Source: DASWUD01 sp036401755 (lineage in GTDB: Bacteria; Pseudomonadota; Gammaproteobacteria; Thiohalomonadales; Thiohalomonadaceae). Taken from it: a DNA stretch of 8,516 nucleotides. The notes under the pieces are model-generated. The model searched no databases and was not told the DNA's origin. It was given only the letters and a program-made list of their open reading frames with translations. The stretch is from the NCBI GenBank assembly GCA_036401755.1, contig DASWUD010000072.1, positions 1 to 8,516 on the forward strand, given 5' to 3'. The translations under genes and the position numbers were made by a program. Below, one piece after another: positions 1 to 6,683 of the stretch. Positions within the stretch are counted from its first letter, which is position 1; each line of letters starts with the position of its first letter.

Positions 1-921
1 CAGCCGTTGTCGCGAGGTGAGCGGTAATTCCTGCGGCACGGCTGGTTGTTGCCACGCGAGGTTGACCCCCGCCGCCTCGGCGCGCTCTGCGACCTCAACG
101 CGCCATTCCGCGAGCACCATATCCAGCGCCAATTGGCGTGGGTCGCTCAGCATGTAGATCGATTCGCGCAGCGTCTGCATCGCTGCCCGGGCGCGCTCGG
201 CATTCTCCTCACTCTCTGCGGAGTGAGCCAGGGTGAGCAACTGGGGGGCGACATCATCGTGCAGATCGCGTGCGATGCGTTCGCGCTCCACGGCGGCGCC
301 TCGCTCCTGCGCCTTGGCGTAGGTGGCGGCCCGTTCACTCGCCTGTGCGGCGCGGAACAGCCCTGCCACCGCGCGCCAACTGAGCAGCAATAGCGCCATG
401 GCACCGATGGTTACCCACAGCAGGCGCGAGCGCACCGCCCCGCGCACTTGTTCGAAGAAGGTGTTGCTGGAGTGGAACGTGGCGACCCCCAGCAGCTCAC
501 CGCCCACGGGGTTGTAGAGGGGAATTTGCGTGACGAAACAGTGCTCGCAGGGCGTCCCGCGTTGCAGATCGAGGCTCTGTGCGGGCGCGGCGACCGTTTT
601 GTAATCCACGCTCACCTCCAGCCTGGCCACGAACGGCAGTTCGGTGCTGGGATCGGTGAGGACCAGGATCTCGTCCATGGCGTCCTGCACCAGCGCGGGT
701 TCCTGGTTGTCGATGGCTTGGCTAAGGGCGTTGGCCAGATTGCGTGACTGCGATTGAGCCAGTGCCCCGGCGCTCGCCTTGGCGTCGGCGAGCAGGCGTG
801 GCTCCAGCGAGATAAACCAGTAACTGCTCACCAGAGCGGTGAGCCCGGCCCCCATCAGCAAAAACAGCAAGGTCAGGCGAAATTGCAGGTTGCCGGAAAA
901 TTGCTGAGTGTGGTTATTCAT
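1..921 (-). CDS. NarX/NreB-type sensor histidine kinase, C-terminus beyond the window
   Basis: An inner-membrane sensor kinase expected to autophosphorylate a histidine and pass the phosphate to a NarL/FixJ-type regulator. 307 codons are read without a stop to the left edge. Seen in order: a hydrophobic segment at about residues 15-38 (LTLLFLLMGAGLTALVSSYW), a periplasmic region of about 125 residues, a second hydrophobic segment at about 166-186 (LLWVTIGAMALLLL), then a HisKA_3 dimerisation region with the phospho-acceptor box ERERIARDLHDDVAPQ, His221. The HATPase_c domain must lie beyond base 1, so this entry is partial. The periplasmic part carries a CEHC pair (Cys125, Cys128). The ATG overlaps the end of the YfiR-like gene by 8 bases (ATGAATAA) and has no clear Shine-Dalgarno, which suggests translational coupling. 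The class is clear from the H-box; the stimulus is unknown. The cognate NarL-type regulator would be expected just past the left edge. Confidence 0.9.
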   Translation of the reverse strand, partial: MNNHTQQFSGNLQFRLTLLFLLMGAGLTALVSSYWFISLEPRLLADAKASAGALAQSQSRNLANALSQAIDNQEPALVQDAMDEILVLTDPSTELPFVARLEVSVDYKTVAAPAQSLDLQRGTPCEHCFVTQIPLYNPVGGELLGVATFHSSNTFFEQVRGAVRSRLLWVTIGAMALLLLSWRAVAGLFRAAQASERAATYAKAQERGAAVERERIARDLHDDVAPQLLTLAHSAESEENAERARAAMQTLRESIYMLSDPRQLALDMVLAEWRVEVAERAEAAGVNLAWQQPAVPQELPLTSRQRL

Positions 922-1513
922 GGGTCTTGGCCACATCGAGCAGGAAGGGATGCAACCGAATGCCGGCGGCGTCGAGGGTTTTCAGGTTGAGCAGCGGCAG
1001 CATTCGATCGCTGATGAAGATCCCTGCCGATGCACCCGCGCTCACGTCACCCTTGAACGGCGAGAAGACGATGCGCTGGTGTGCGATGCCGAAACGCACC
1101 ACCTTGGCCAGCTCGTCGGGCGACCACTCAACGAGAAACAGTGCCGCTGGTGGCTTGCTATTTAACGCGGCAAGACGCGCATAGGGAAGCGTGGTGATCT
1201 GCAGCGGCAGGTTCTTGATGCGTTGGGTGGCGAGGCGTCTGGCCGCGTTGCTGGCGGCAACGGCATCCTCACGATAGAGCAGTACGATCGGGAGCTGGCC
1301 CTCTTCTGTACGCTTTTGTTCCAAATCCTGGTCGGCGGCCACCAGTGCCGGAAAGAGCTTGAGTCCCATCAGTACGCGCCGGTCGTTTTGCTCATCGGCC
1401 AGCACCGCAGAGGCGGACAAGAGCAACCACAGCACGCCGAACAATCCCGCAGCGACGTGCCACCTTGGCTTACAGGGAGCGCAGGATGGAATGGGCCATT
1501 TTCCTCTCGGCAT
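914..1513 (-). CDS. Exported YfiR-like (DUF4154-like) periplasmic protein
   Basis: A 199-residue protein with a Sec signal peptide: a basic N-region (KPRWH), a hydrophobic core at about 20-38 (VAAGLFGVLWLLLSASAV) and likely cleavage after VLA at residue 39. The mature part of about 160 residues has no cysteine. Its second half (PAALFLVEWSP..., then IVFSPFKGDVSAGASAGIFI, then LPLLNLKTLDAAGIRLHPFLL) resembles the C-terminus of YfiR/DUF4154 proteins, periplasmic regulators of membrane signalling enzymes; this was judged by eye and is moderate. It sits between a TonB receptor and a sensor kinase, whose start overlaps its stop, so a role as periplasmic messenger or ligand-binding partner is inferred. 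I chose the ATG at 1513, 40 bases after the receptor stop, with GGAAG 8 bases upstream. A longer frame with starts up to 1681 would run inside the receptor gene. A second ATG at 1499 with a purine-rich leader lies in another frame and stops after 9 codons, so the exact N-terminus is uncertain. Confidence 0.75.
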   Translation of the reverse strand: MPRGKWPIPSCAPCKPRWHVAAGLFGVLWLLLSASAVLADEQNDRRVLMGLKLFPALVAADQDLEQKRTEEGQLPIVLLYREDAVAASNAARRLATQRIKNLPLQITTLPYARLAALNSKPPAALFLVEWSPDELAKVVRFGIAHQRIVFSPFKGDVSAGASAGIFISDRMLPLLNLKTLDAAGIRLHPFLLDVAKTHE

Positions 1514-1553
1514 TACACAGACTTCCATGTGAGGCAACGGCATCGTGCGCTGT

Positions 1554-3563
1554 TCAGAAGCGGTAGCTGAGTTGGGCCCACCCACTCCGACCTGCGCGCG
1601 GCAGGTCGTCGCGATAGGAGTTGTAGGCGGCGGGATAGCGCACATCGGCATCGAACAGGTTCTTGATGCCGAACCGCACACTCAGGCCCCGCGTCAGCAG
1701 ATGGTAGAAGCTGCTGGTGAGATCGACGGTGGTGTAGCCATGCAGGGTGGGGCGGGGGTCGTGCGCCTCGCGATAATAGCCGCTGACGTAATGGGCCTGC
1801 AGTGTCACCGCGGCGTCGCCCCGTTCGTAGGCGGGGCCGAGATTGGCGATCCATTGGCTCGCCCCCGGGAATGGCTCGCCGCTCTCTTTATCGCGGGTAT
1901 CAACGTAGGAAACATTGCCGTCCCACAGCCAGTGGGGGGCGGGGCGCAAAATCTGCTCCCACTCCAGGCCGGTCGCAGTGGCCCCTTCGTTGCCGTAGGC
2001 GGCGTGCGACTCATGGCTGAACACGACCAGATCATCCAGCTCGGAGTAGAAGGTGGTAAGGCGGGTCTCGGCCCTCATCCCCTTGAAGATATAACCAAGC
2101 TCCGAGGTTTTAATCTTGGCAGGTTTGAGGTCGCTATCGAAATAGGCAATGTTGCTCAATTCGTAGAGCGTGGGAGGGCGAAAGGCCTGTGCGTACTGCG
2201 CCTTGAGGATGTGCTGTTCGTTGAGGCGCCACACGCCGGCGATACGGGGCGAATAGTTGACTCCGACGTCGCTGTAGTTGTCGTAGCGCACGCCGGTGGT
2301 TAGGGTGAACAGATCACTGTGGCGATACTCGTCTTGCAGCGTTACCGACGTGATGGAGCGCGTGGTCCCTTCGGGAATGGTGATGGCTTCGCCGATGGGC
2401 TCGCTGAAGGTGATCCAGCTCTTGTCCACACGTACGCTGTTGCCGCTGGCGGCCAGCAATGCGGTGTGGTTGCTCCAGCCGCGGTAGGTAAAATCGGTGC
2501 CGAATTTGAGGCTGGTTTCCTGGTAATTCGAGTCGAGATAGACGTCTGGATTATGAGGTGTTGCGAAATCTCCGGGGTTGACGTACAGGTCGTCGCGGCT
2601 GCGCACCTGCTCCTTCCAGCCCATCTGGAGCCCGGCGGTGAGAGCGGTGGTGAGCGGGAGCTCCTGGCGCATATTTACGGTACGGTGACGCCAGCGCTCC
2701 ACGATCCGATCGGCGTCGGGCGGCAGAAACTCGTTGATGCCGAAATGGTCTCCCAGGCCATCCTGACTCTGTTGGGCGAGAAAGGAGAATCGCTGGTAGT
2801 CGAGCTTGAATACCGCGGTGCCGGCATCGACCTCCTCATTGGCAGGGCCCGGGGCATAGGAATAATCCTGGTAGCCGTAATAGTGAAGGGTATCGGTTTC
2901 CATCTCGACATCCGCCCCGCTGCTGCGCCATCCCGCCAGATTGAGGCTGGCCTTGAGCGGCGAGTCGGCTGAGGCATACGCCAGCGTGGCACCGCCACCG
3001 GCGGTAGCGAAGCTGCCGCCGAAGGCGAAGAGGCGCGACGCGTCGGCGCGGGTAACCACGTTGATCACACCCATATAGCCGTATTCGCCATAAAGTGCCG
3101 AACCTGGGCCGCGGATCACCTCGATGCGTTCAACCTGTTCGATGGCGATGTTGAAGACGGGATCGGCAAGGCCCAGCTCCGCCGAGTTCATGCAGATGTC
3201 GTTGAGCAGCAGCTTGACATTGCCGGAGGCCCAGGTGTTGCCGAGGCCACGTACTAGGACCTTGCGGCGGCCGGTTTTTTCGATGGCCATCTCCATGCCG
3301 GGGACCAGCGCGAGTGCCTCCCACACCGTGCGCACGCCGCGCGCCTCCAGATCGTCGCCACGCAGCACGGTCACCATGCCAGGGACGTAATCGGCGTTCA
3401 TGCGGGTGCGGGTAGCGATTGCAGTCTGCTCGTCGAGCAGCGCGAGCAGCTGATCCTTGTCCGCGTTTTCCGCGGCCGCGTTTGGAGCGAAGGGCTCATC
3501 CTGTGCCTGCGCCGCCTGCGCTAGCGTGGCCAGCAGGGCGAGGGAAATGTATCGGTGTTTCAA
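1554..3563 (-). CDS. TonB-dependent outer-membrane receptor
   Basis: An outer-membrane beta-barrel transporter or receptor powered by TonB/ExbBD; the substrate is unknown. About 669 residues, a usual length for the family. A signal peptide (KHRYISLALLATLAQAAQA) is followed by a short linker, with no STN signalling domain. Next is a plug domain at about residues 45-185, containing VPGMVTVLRGDDLEARG, the variant VRGLGNT and the typical IEQVERIEVIRGPGSALYGE and GVINVVTR motifs. The barrel strands include the TonB-receptor motif KAQYAQAFRPPTLYELS and end in the C-terminal signature AQLSYRF, with the terminal Phe expected for BAM-dependent insertion. I prefer the TTG start at 3563: GGGAG lies 5 bases upstream, and it gives a compact signal peptide beginning MKHRYIS. 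A TTG at 3575 would add four residues, but it lies inside a leader hairpin arm. First gene of the receptor, YfiR-like protein and sensor kinase row, so it may serve sensing as well as uptake. Confidence 0.93.
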   Translation of the reverse strand: MKHRYISLALLATLAQAAQAQDEPFAPNAAAENADKDQLLALLDEQTAIATRTRMNADYVPGMVTVLRGDDLEARGVRTVWEALALVPGMEMAIEKTGRRKVLVRGLGNTWASGNVKLLLNDICMNSAELGLADPVFNIAIEQVERIEVIRGPGSALYGEYGYMGVINVVTRADASRLFAFGGSFATAGGGATLAYASADSPLKASLNLAGWRSSGADVEMETDTLHYYGYQDYSYAPGPANEEVDAGTAVFKLDYQRFSFLAQQSQDGLGDHFGINEFLPPDADRIVERWRHRTVNMRQELPLTTALTAGLQMGWKEQVRSRDDLYVNPGDFATPHNPDVYLDSNYQETSLKFGTDFTYRGWSNHTALLAASGNSVRVDKSWITFSEPIGEAITIPEGTTRSITSVTLQDEYRHSDLFTLTTGVRYDNYSDVGVNYSPRIAGVWRLNEQHILKAQYAQAFRPPTLYELSNIAYFDSDLKPAKIKTSELGYIFKGMRAETRLTTFYSELDDLVVFSHESHAAYGNEGATATGLEWEQILRPAPHWLWDGNVSYVDTRDKESGEPFPGASQWIANLGPAYERGDAAVTLQAHYVSGYYREAHDPRPTLHGYTTVDLTSSFYHLLTRGLSVRFGIKNLFDADVRYPAAYNSYRDDLPRAGRSGWAQLSYRF

Positions 3564-3568
3564 GCGCT

Positions 3569-3573
3569 CTCCC
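3569..3573 (-). promoter_or_regulatory. Ribosome binding site deciding a TTG start
   Basis: GGGAG on the minus strand, 5 bases before the TTG at 3563. It favours that codon over the TTG at 3575, which overlaps the adjacent hairpin arm. Confidence 0.55.
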
Positions 3574-3601
3574 AAGGTCGCTCTTCTAGGGGAACGACCT
3601 T
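3574..3601 (-). repeat. Leader inverted repeat before the TonB receptor gene
   Basis: Arms of 10 bases (AAGGTCGTTC and GAGCGACCTT on the minus strand) surround an 8-base loop. Nine pairs are Watson-Crick; one is T against G, a wobble pair in RNA. The structure ends directly against the GGGAG ribosome binding site, so as RNA it could modulate receptor translation, and as DNA it could be an operator. It is not a convincing minus-strand terminator because no T run follows. The rest of the gap between the kinase stop and the receptor start (about 175 bases) shows no gene, no copy of the GTTCAGC box and no clear sigma-70 promoter. Confidence 0.5.
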
Positions 3602-3739
3602 TTGACTAATCGGTGTCGGGCAAAAATCCGGTTATTCGTGCGCAGTTTACATGGAGAGCGAGTGTCTCGGGAGTGGCCTAGGAAGGTGTCGACTGGTAGC
3701 GGGAGCGGATCGGCCATCGCTCTCTTGGCGGCCAAAGGG

Positions 3740-5062
3740 CTACATCGGCAGGGAGACGATGATCCGTGCCCCGCCGTGTTGCGAATGGATGATCTCGAGT
3801 TTGCCGTCATAGGCTTCGACGATGTCGCGCACCATCGGCAGGCCGATGCCATGGCCGGGGACGCTTTCGTCAAGGCGCACACCGCGCTTCAACACCCGCT
3901 CGGCCTGGTGCGGCGCGATGCCGGGGCCGTCGTCTTCGACGTTGAGCCGCAGCGTTCCCTTCTCCTGGCGGACCTCCAGCCATACGCCGGCCACCGCCCA
4001 TTTGCAGGCGTTATCCAGCAGATTACCGAGCAACTCCATCAGGTCGCCCTCGTCGCCGCGAAAGTAGGCGCGCGGATCCAGAGAGAGATGAATGTTGAGC
4101 TCCTTGTCGCGGTAAACCTTCTGCAGCGAGGCGAGCAGCCGTTCGGCGACCGGTGCCACTGGCAACGGGCTGGCCAGCACCGAACGGCCCGCGGTGGCCG
4201 CCCGCTGCAGCTGGTATTGCACGATCTTGTCCATGCGCGTGACCTGCTCGTTGATGGTCTGCGCCTGTTCCCCGGATAGGGCAAGGCTGCGCAATACCGC
4301 GAGAGGTGTCTTCAGGCTGTGGGCGAGGTCCGCCATGGCGTTGCGGTAGCGTGCCTGCTGCGCCCGTTCGTGATGGAGCAGCGCGTTAATGTTGTCGGTG
4401 AGGCGATTGATCTCGCGGGGATAGTCGCGGGTCAGCCGCTCCTGCTTGCCGCTCTCGATGGCGCGCACCTCGCGCGCCACAGTGCCGAGCGGCCGCAGCC
4501 CCCAGGCGAGGGCGGCGAGCAGGGCCAGCAGCAACAGCAGGGCCATCACCCCGAGCATGCCCCACAGGTTGTTGCGGTAGCGTTGCATCTGCGCGAGGAA
4601 CGGGGCGGTATCCTCGGTTACGCTGAACAGCAGCGGGATCGTTCTGCCCGACTCTTCCCAATCGACGGCAAGGGCCGCGAGAAAATAGCTCTTTCCGTTG
4701 AGTTCGCGCTGGGCAAAGAGCTCGGCTCCCGCGCTTTTCAGTGGCGGGGAGGGGAGGGGCAGGCCCACCGCGGAGGGGGACTGCCACACGGGTTTACCCG
4801 CGCTGTCGCCGATGCGCGCGTAGAGACCGGAGCCGGGGAGGTTGAGACGCGCCTCACCGAGCCGCTCCGGCATCTTCAGTGTGCCCGATGCGTCCACTTC
4901 GGCAGCGGCCATTACCAGGTAGAGCTGGGCGAAGAGCCGCTCGCGCATCGCCGCGCGGGCGCTCTCGGCAAAGGCGCGCTCCAGGGCCAGGGCGGTCAGG
5001 GCCACGAACACCGTCAGCACCACGGCGGCGGCGAGGGTGACGCGGGCGCGCAGCGAGATCAT
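3740..5062 (-). CDS. PhoQ-like sensor histidine kinase
   Basis: A 440-residue inner-membrane sensor kinase, expected to phosphorylate the adjacent PhoP-like regulator. One membrane segment at about 9-27 and another at about 167-187 flank a periplasmic sensor domain of about 135 residues. Next come a HAMP region starting at LRPLGTVAREVRAIESGKQ, the H-box ADLAHSLKTPLAVLRSL (His248, nearly the enterobacterial PhoQ wording), the N-box NLLDNACKW (Asn351), the G1 box DDGPGI (377-382) and the G2 box GHGIGLPMVRDIVEAYDGK. All catalytic boxes are intact. The PhoQ acidic patch that binds divalent cations (EDDDDAE in the enteric protein) is not visible, so the stimulus need not be Mg2+. The ATG overlaps the regulator stop as ATGA, implying translational coupling. 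Last gene of the PepSY, regulator, kinase group. PhoQ-like class is confident; strict orthology to phoQ is not established. Confidence 0.95.
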   Translation of the reverse strand: MISLRARVTLAAAVVLTVFVALTALALERAFAESARAAMRERLFAQLYLVMAAAEVDASGTLKMPERLGEARLNLPGSGLYARIGDSAGKPVWQSPSAVGLPLPSPPLKSAGAELFAQRELNGKSYFLAALAVDWEESGRTIPLLFSVTEDTAPFLAQMQRYRNNLWGMLGVMALLLLLALLAALAWGLRPLGTVAREVRAIESGKQERLTRDYPREINRLTDNINALLHHERAQQARYRNAMADLAHSLKTPLAVLRSLALSGEQAQTINEQVTRMDKIVQYQLQRAATAGRSVLASPLPVAPVAERLLASLQKVYRDKELNIHLSLDPRAYFRGDEGDLMELLGNLLDNACKWAVAGVWLEVRQEKGTLRLNVEDDGPGIAPHQAERVLKRGVRLDESVPGHGIGLPMVRDIVEAYDGKLEIIHSQHGGARIIVSLPM

Positions 5063-5736
5063 GAACTCTCCAGGGTGAAGCGATAGCCGCGACCGCGCAG
5101 CGTCTCGATGGGATTGAGGCGGTTGTCGGCGTCGAGTTTGCGGCGTAAACGGCCGATCAACACCTCGATGACGTTGGAGTCACGCTCTTCGTCGTGGGGA
5201 TAGAGGTAGTCGGCCAGCTCGTGCTTGGCGATCACCTTGCCCGGATGGCGCGCCAGGTATTCGAGCAGGCGGTATTCGTAGGCGGTCAGCTCCACCGGGG
5301 TACCGTTCAGCCTCACCTGCTGTTGGCTGGTATCGAGGGTGAGCGGACCGAAGCCGAGTTCGTTGCGGACGCCACCGCTGGCGCGGCGCAGCAGCGCCTT
5401 GACGCGGGCCAGCAGCTCCTCCATGACGAAGGGCTTGACCAGGTAGTCGTCGGCCCCTGCCTCCAGCCCGGTCACCTTCTCCTCCCACTTGCCGCGCGCG
5501 GTGAGGATCAGGATCGGCAGGTCGCGCCCCTCGGCGCGCAGGGTGCGGATGATCTCCAGTCCCGGCAGGCCGGGCAGGCCGAGGTCGACCAGCGCCAGGT
5601 CGACCGGGTATTCGCTGGCCAGATAGAGCCCCTCCTTGCCGTCGCCACACGCATCGACCGTATAGCCCTCGCCCTGCAGCCGTTGCCGCACCTGCTCGCG
5701 CAGCACCGGTTCGTCTTCGATGAGCAGTAGGCGCAT
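5059..5736 (-). CDS. PhoP-like OmpR-family response regulator
   Basis: A 225-residue cytoplasmic transcription regulator, phosphorylated by the adjacent kinase. The receiver domain (about 1-115) has the acidic pair Glu7/Asp8, phospho-acceptor Asp51 in LVDLGLPG, Thr79 in LILTARGKWEEKV and Lys101 in GADDYLVKPF. The C-terminal winged-helix domain (about 128-223) contains LTAYEYRLLEYLARHPGKVI, a recognition-helix region DSNVIEVLIGRLRRKL and the closing hairpin TLRGRGYRF. The wording of several motifs, such as VDLGLPG, LPIL(I/V)LTAR and the YP...ER..(N/H)(V/T)I(E/D)VL(I/M)GRLR(R/K)K region, follows enteric PhoP closely. PhoP proteins bind direct hexamer repeats spaced by 11 bases; two such sites occur upstream in this window. 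It starts 6 bases after the PepSY stop with only a weak ribosome binding site, so it is probably translated by coupling. Full-length with nothing missing. Confidence 0.95.
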   Translation of the reverse strand: MRLLLIEDEPVLREQVRQRLQGEGYTVDACGDGKEGLYLASEYPVDLALVDLGLPGLPGLEIIRTLRAEGRDLPILILTARGKWEEKVTGLEAGADDYLVKPFVMEELLARVKALLRRASGGVRNELGFGPLTLDTSQQQVRLNGTPVELTAYEYRLLEYLARHPGKVIAKHELADYLYPHDEERDSNVIEVLIGRLRRKLDADNRLNPIETLRGRGYRFTLESS

Positions 5737-5742
5737 GATGGC

Positions 5743-6018
5743 TTAGCGGCCGCTGGCGTTGATCTCGCGAATCACTACCTTGTGGTCGGGGGTCAGCACC
5801 TTGATGCGGTGCACCCGCTCTCCGTTTTTATCGACGGTTTCGGCCGAAAGGATGCGCCCTCCGGTCTGCTGGCGCACCCGTTCGGCGGCCTGGTCGAGGC
5901 TGATGCCCGAGGCGTTACTGGCCAGCCGTTGTCCACCGCCCTGCCAGGTGGGCGCGGCGGTAGCGGCACCGGCGCCCAGGGCCAGAAGAATCAACAGTAC
6001 GGTGGTCAGTCGTTTCAT
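5743..6018 (-). CDS. Exported PepSY-domain protein
   Basis: A 91-residue secreted protein: signal peptide MKRLTTVLLILLALGAGAATAA with cleavage near residue 22, then a single PepSY domain at about 38-88 (ISLDQAAERVRQQTGGRILSAE... then VHRIKVLTPDHKVVIREINA). PepSY domains are small exported modules found in peptidase inhibitors and beside two-component systems; the biochemical role here is unknown. It lies directly ahead of the PhoP/PhoQ-like pair with a 6-base gap, so it is almost certainly in the same operon. A periplasmic modulator of the kinase is a reasonable inference. A comparable link is known in Pseudomonas, where PepSY-family genes neighbour the BqsRS/CarSR system. The ATG at 6018 is the only start that gives a good signal peptide, though its ribosome binding site is weak. 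The 74-base gap before it contains no GTTCAGC box, so it may depend on transcription from further upstream. Confidence 0.9.
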   Translation of the reverse strand: MKRLTTVLLILLALGAGAATAAPTWQGGGQRLASNASGISLDQAAERVRQQTGGRILSAETVDKNGERVHRIKVLTPDHKVVIREINASGR

Positions 6019-6092
6019 GCAGGTTACCGCGGTCCCGGCGGGACGGTTAGTTACTCACTACGAATAGCAAACAGTATCGAAGAATATCCATC

Positions 6093-6617
6093 TTACTCCA
6101 TCAGCGAAACCTGTACCCGCACCGGGACGAACTTGCCCGGATGGTGGTCCATTTCGGTGACGAAGGTCTCGCCGTGGTAACGATAGGTCACCTGGTAGGC
6201 ACGCAGCCGCTCCTCGCGCACGTAGTCGGTGCGTACCTGACAGTGGCGCTCGCTGGTGGTGTAGGGTTCGCGACGCGCCTGACGGTCGGCATCGGCACCC
6301 ACTGCGGCACCGATCACAGTGCCCGCCACGGTGGCGAGCTTGCGCCCATCGCCACGGCCGACCTGGTGACCTACCACCCCGCCGATAATGCTGCCGACCA
6401 CCATCCCGGCGCCGGAACTACCGCTGCGTGTCCCGTGTACCTCTTCGGTCCAGCAGTCGCGACTTTCGCGGGGTACCTCCACCACCTCATACAGCGGGAT
6501 GACCTCCACCACGCGTGCCTTGTCCTGAAAGCCGCCATGGCGGTGGTACTCTCCGGCGTAGAGCGGCGCCGAGGCCAGGCCCATCATCAAAGGGATAAAC
6601 AGCAGACGTTTGTTCAT
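6093..6617 (-). CDS. Exported glycine-zipper (2TM) envelope protein
   Basis: A 174-residue protein with signal peptide MNKRLLFIPLMMGLASAPLYA. Next comes a beta-rich segment (RVVEVIPLYEVVEVP...), then a glycine-zipper region at about 66-108 (GSSGAGMVVGSIIGGVVGHQ, then ATVAGTVIGAAVGA) with GxxxG spacing typical of 17-kDa-surface-antigen/SlyB-like proteins, then a C-terminal domain with ERLRAYQVTYRYHGETF. No lipobox cysteine follows the signal peptide. Two cysteines, Cys55 (RDCW) and Cys126 (RHCQ), flank the zipper and could form a disulfide. Its location (periplasm or membrane-associated) and exact function are unknown; envelope structure or stress is the family theme. An in-frame ATG at 6638 exists, but AGGAG sits 6 bases ahead of the ATG at 6617 and the signal peptide fits better. 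A PhoP-box-like promoter lies upstream, and the PepSY gene follows after 74 bases with no clear terminator. Confidence 0.9.
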   Translation of the reverse strand: MNKRLLFIPLMMGLASAPLYAGEYHRHGGFQDKARVVEVIPLYEVVEVPRESRDCWTEEVHGTRSGSSGAGMVVGSIIGGVVGHQVGRGDGRKLATVAGTVIGAAVGADADRQARREPYTTSERHCQVRTDYVREERLRAYQVTYRYHGETFVTEMDHHPGKFVPVRVQVSLME

Positions 6618-6623
6618 GATGTT

Positions 6624-6628
6624 CTCCT
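6624..6628 (-). promoter_or_regulatory. Ribosome binding site of the glycine-zipper gene
   Basis: AGGAG on the minus strand, 6 bases before the ATG at 6617. It lies downstream of the alternative ATG at 6638, which settles the start choice. Confidence 0.8.
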
Positions 6629-6649
6629 GTATGTTCATGTTGCACTGTC

Positions 6650-6683
6650 AGGATAGGGGCGGCCGGCTGAACGGCGGCTGAAC
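6650..6683 (-). promoter_or_regulatory. PhoP-box-like activated promoter, glycine-zipper gene
   Basis: On the minus strand two GTTCAGC heptamers (6683 region and 6672-6666) repeat with an 11-base period. Exactly 10 bases separate the second from TATCCT (6655-6650), a plausible -10. The layout reads GGTTCA-N5-CGTTCA, one change (C for T) from each GTTTA half of the enteric PhoP box. No good -35 is seen, as expected where an activator replaces it. The same arrangement recurs before the histidine-rich gene. Binding by the neighbouring PhoP-like regulator is inferred from its family. Confidence 0.7.

Noticed and set aside
538..549. CEHC in the sensor kinase as a c-type heme site
   Set aside because: Heme c attachment needs CxxCH; here the residue after the second cysteine is Phe.
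1514..1681. Longer version of the YfiR-like gene starting inside the TonB receptor gene
   Set aside because: It would overlap the receptor C-terminus by over 120 bases and bury the signal peptide behind about 56 extra residues of poor composition.
1545..2303. Plus-strand open frame of 252 codons opposite the TonB receptor
   Set aside because: It is antisense to the barrel-coding part of a clear receptor gene, with no recognisable motif.
2319..2972. Plus-strand open frame of 217 codons opposite the TonB receptor
   Set aside because: Same reason: it mirrors well-supported receptor coding sequence and shows no domain of its own.
3574..3601. The receptor leader hairpin as a plus-strand terminator (short T run after it)
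   Set aside because: Only four T's follow on the plus strand and there is no plus-strand gene to terminate.
4319..5086. Plus-strand open frame of 255 codons opposite the PhoQ-like kinase
   Set aside because: It lies antisense to a gene with all kinase motifs intact, has low-complexity Gly/Gln/His composition and no domain pattern; long antisense frames are common at this GC content.
6033..6045. Small GTCCC/GGGAC hairpin ahead of the PepSY gene as a terminator
   Set aside because: Only 5 pairs with a 3-base loop and no T tract; probably chance in GC-rich DNA.
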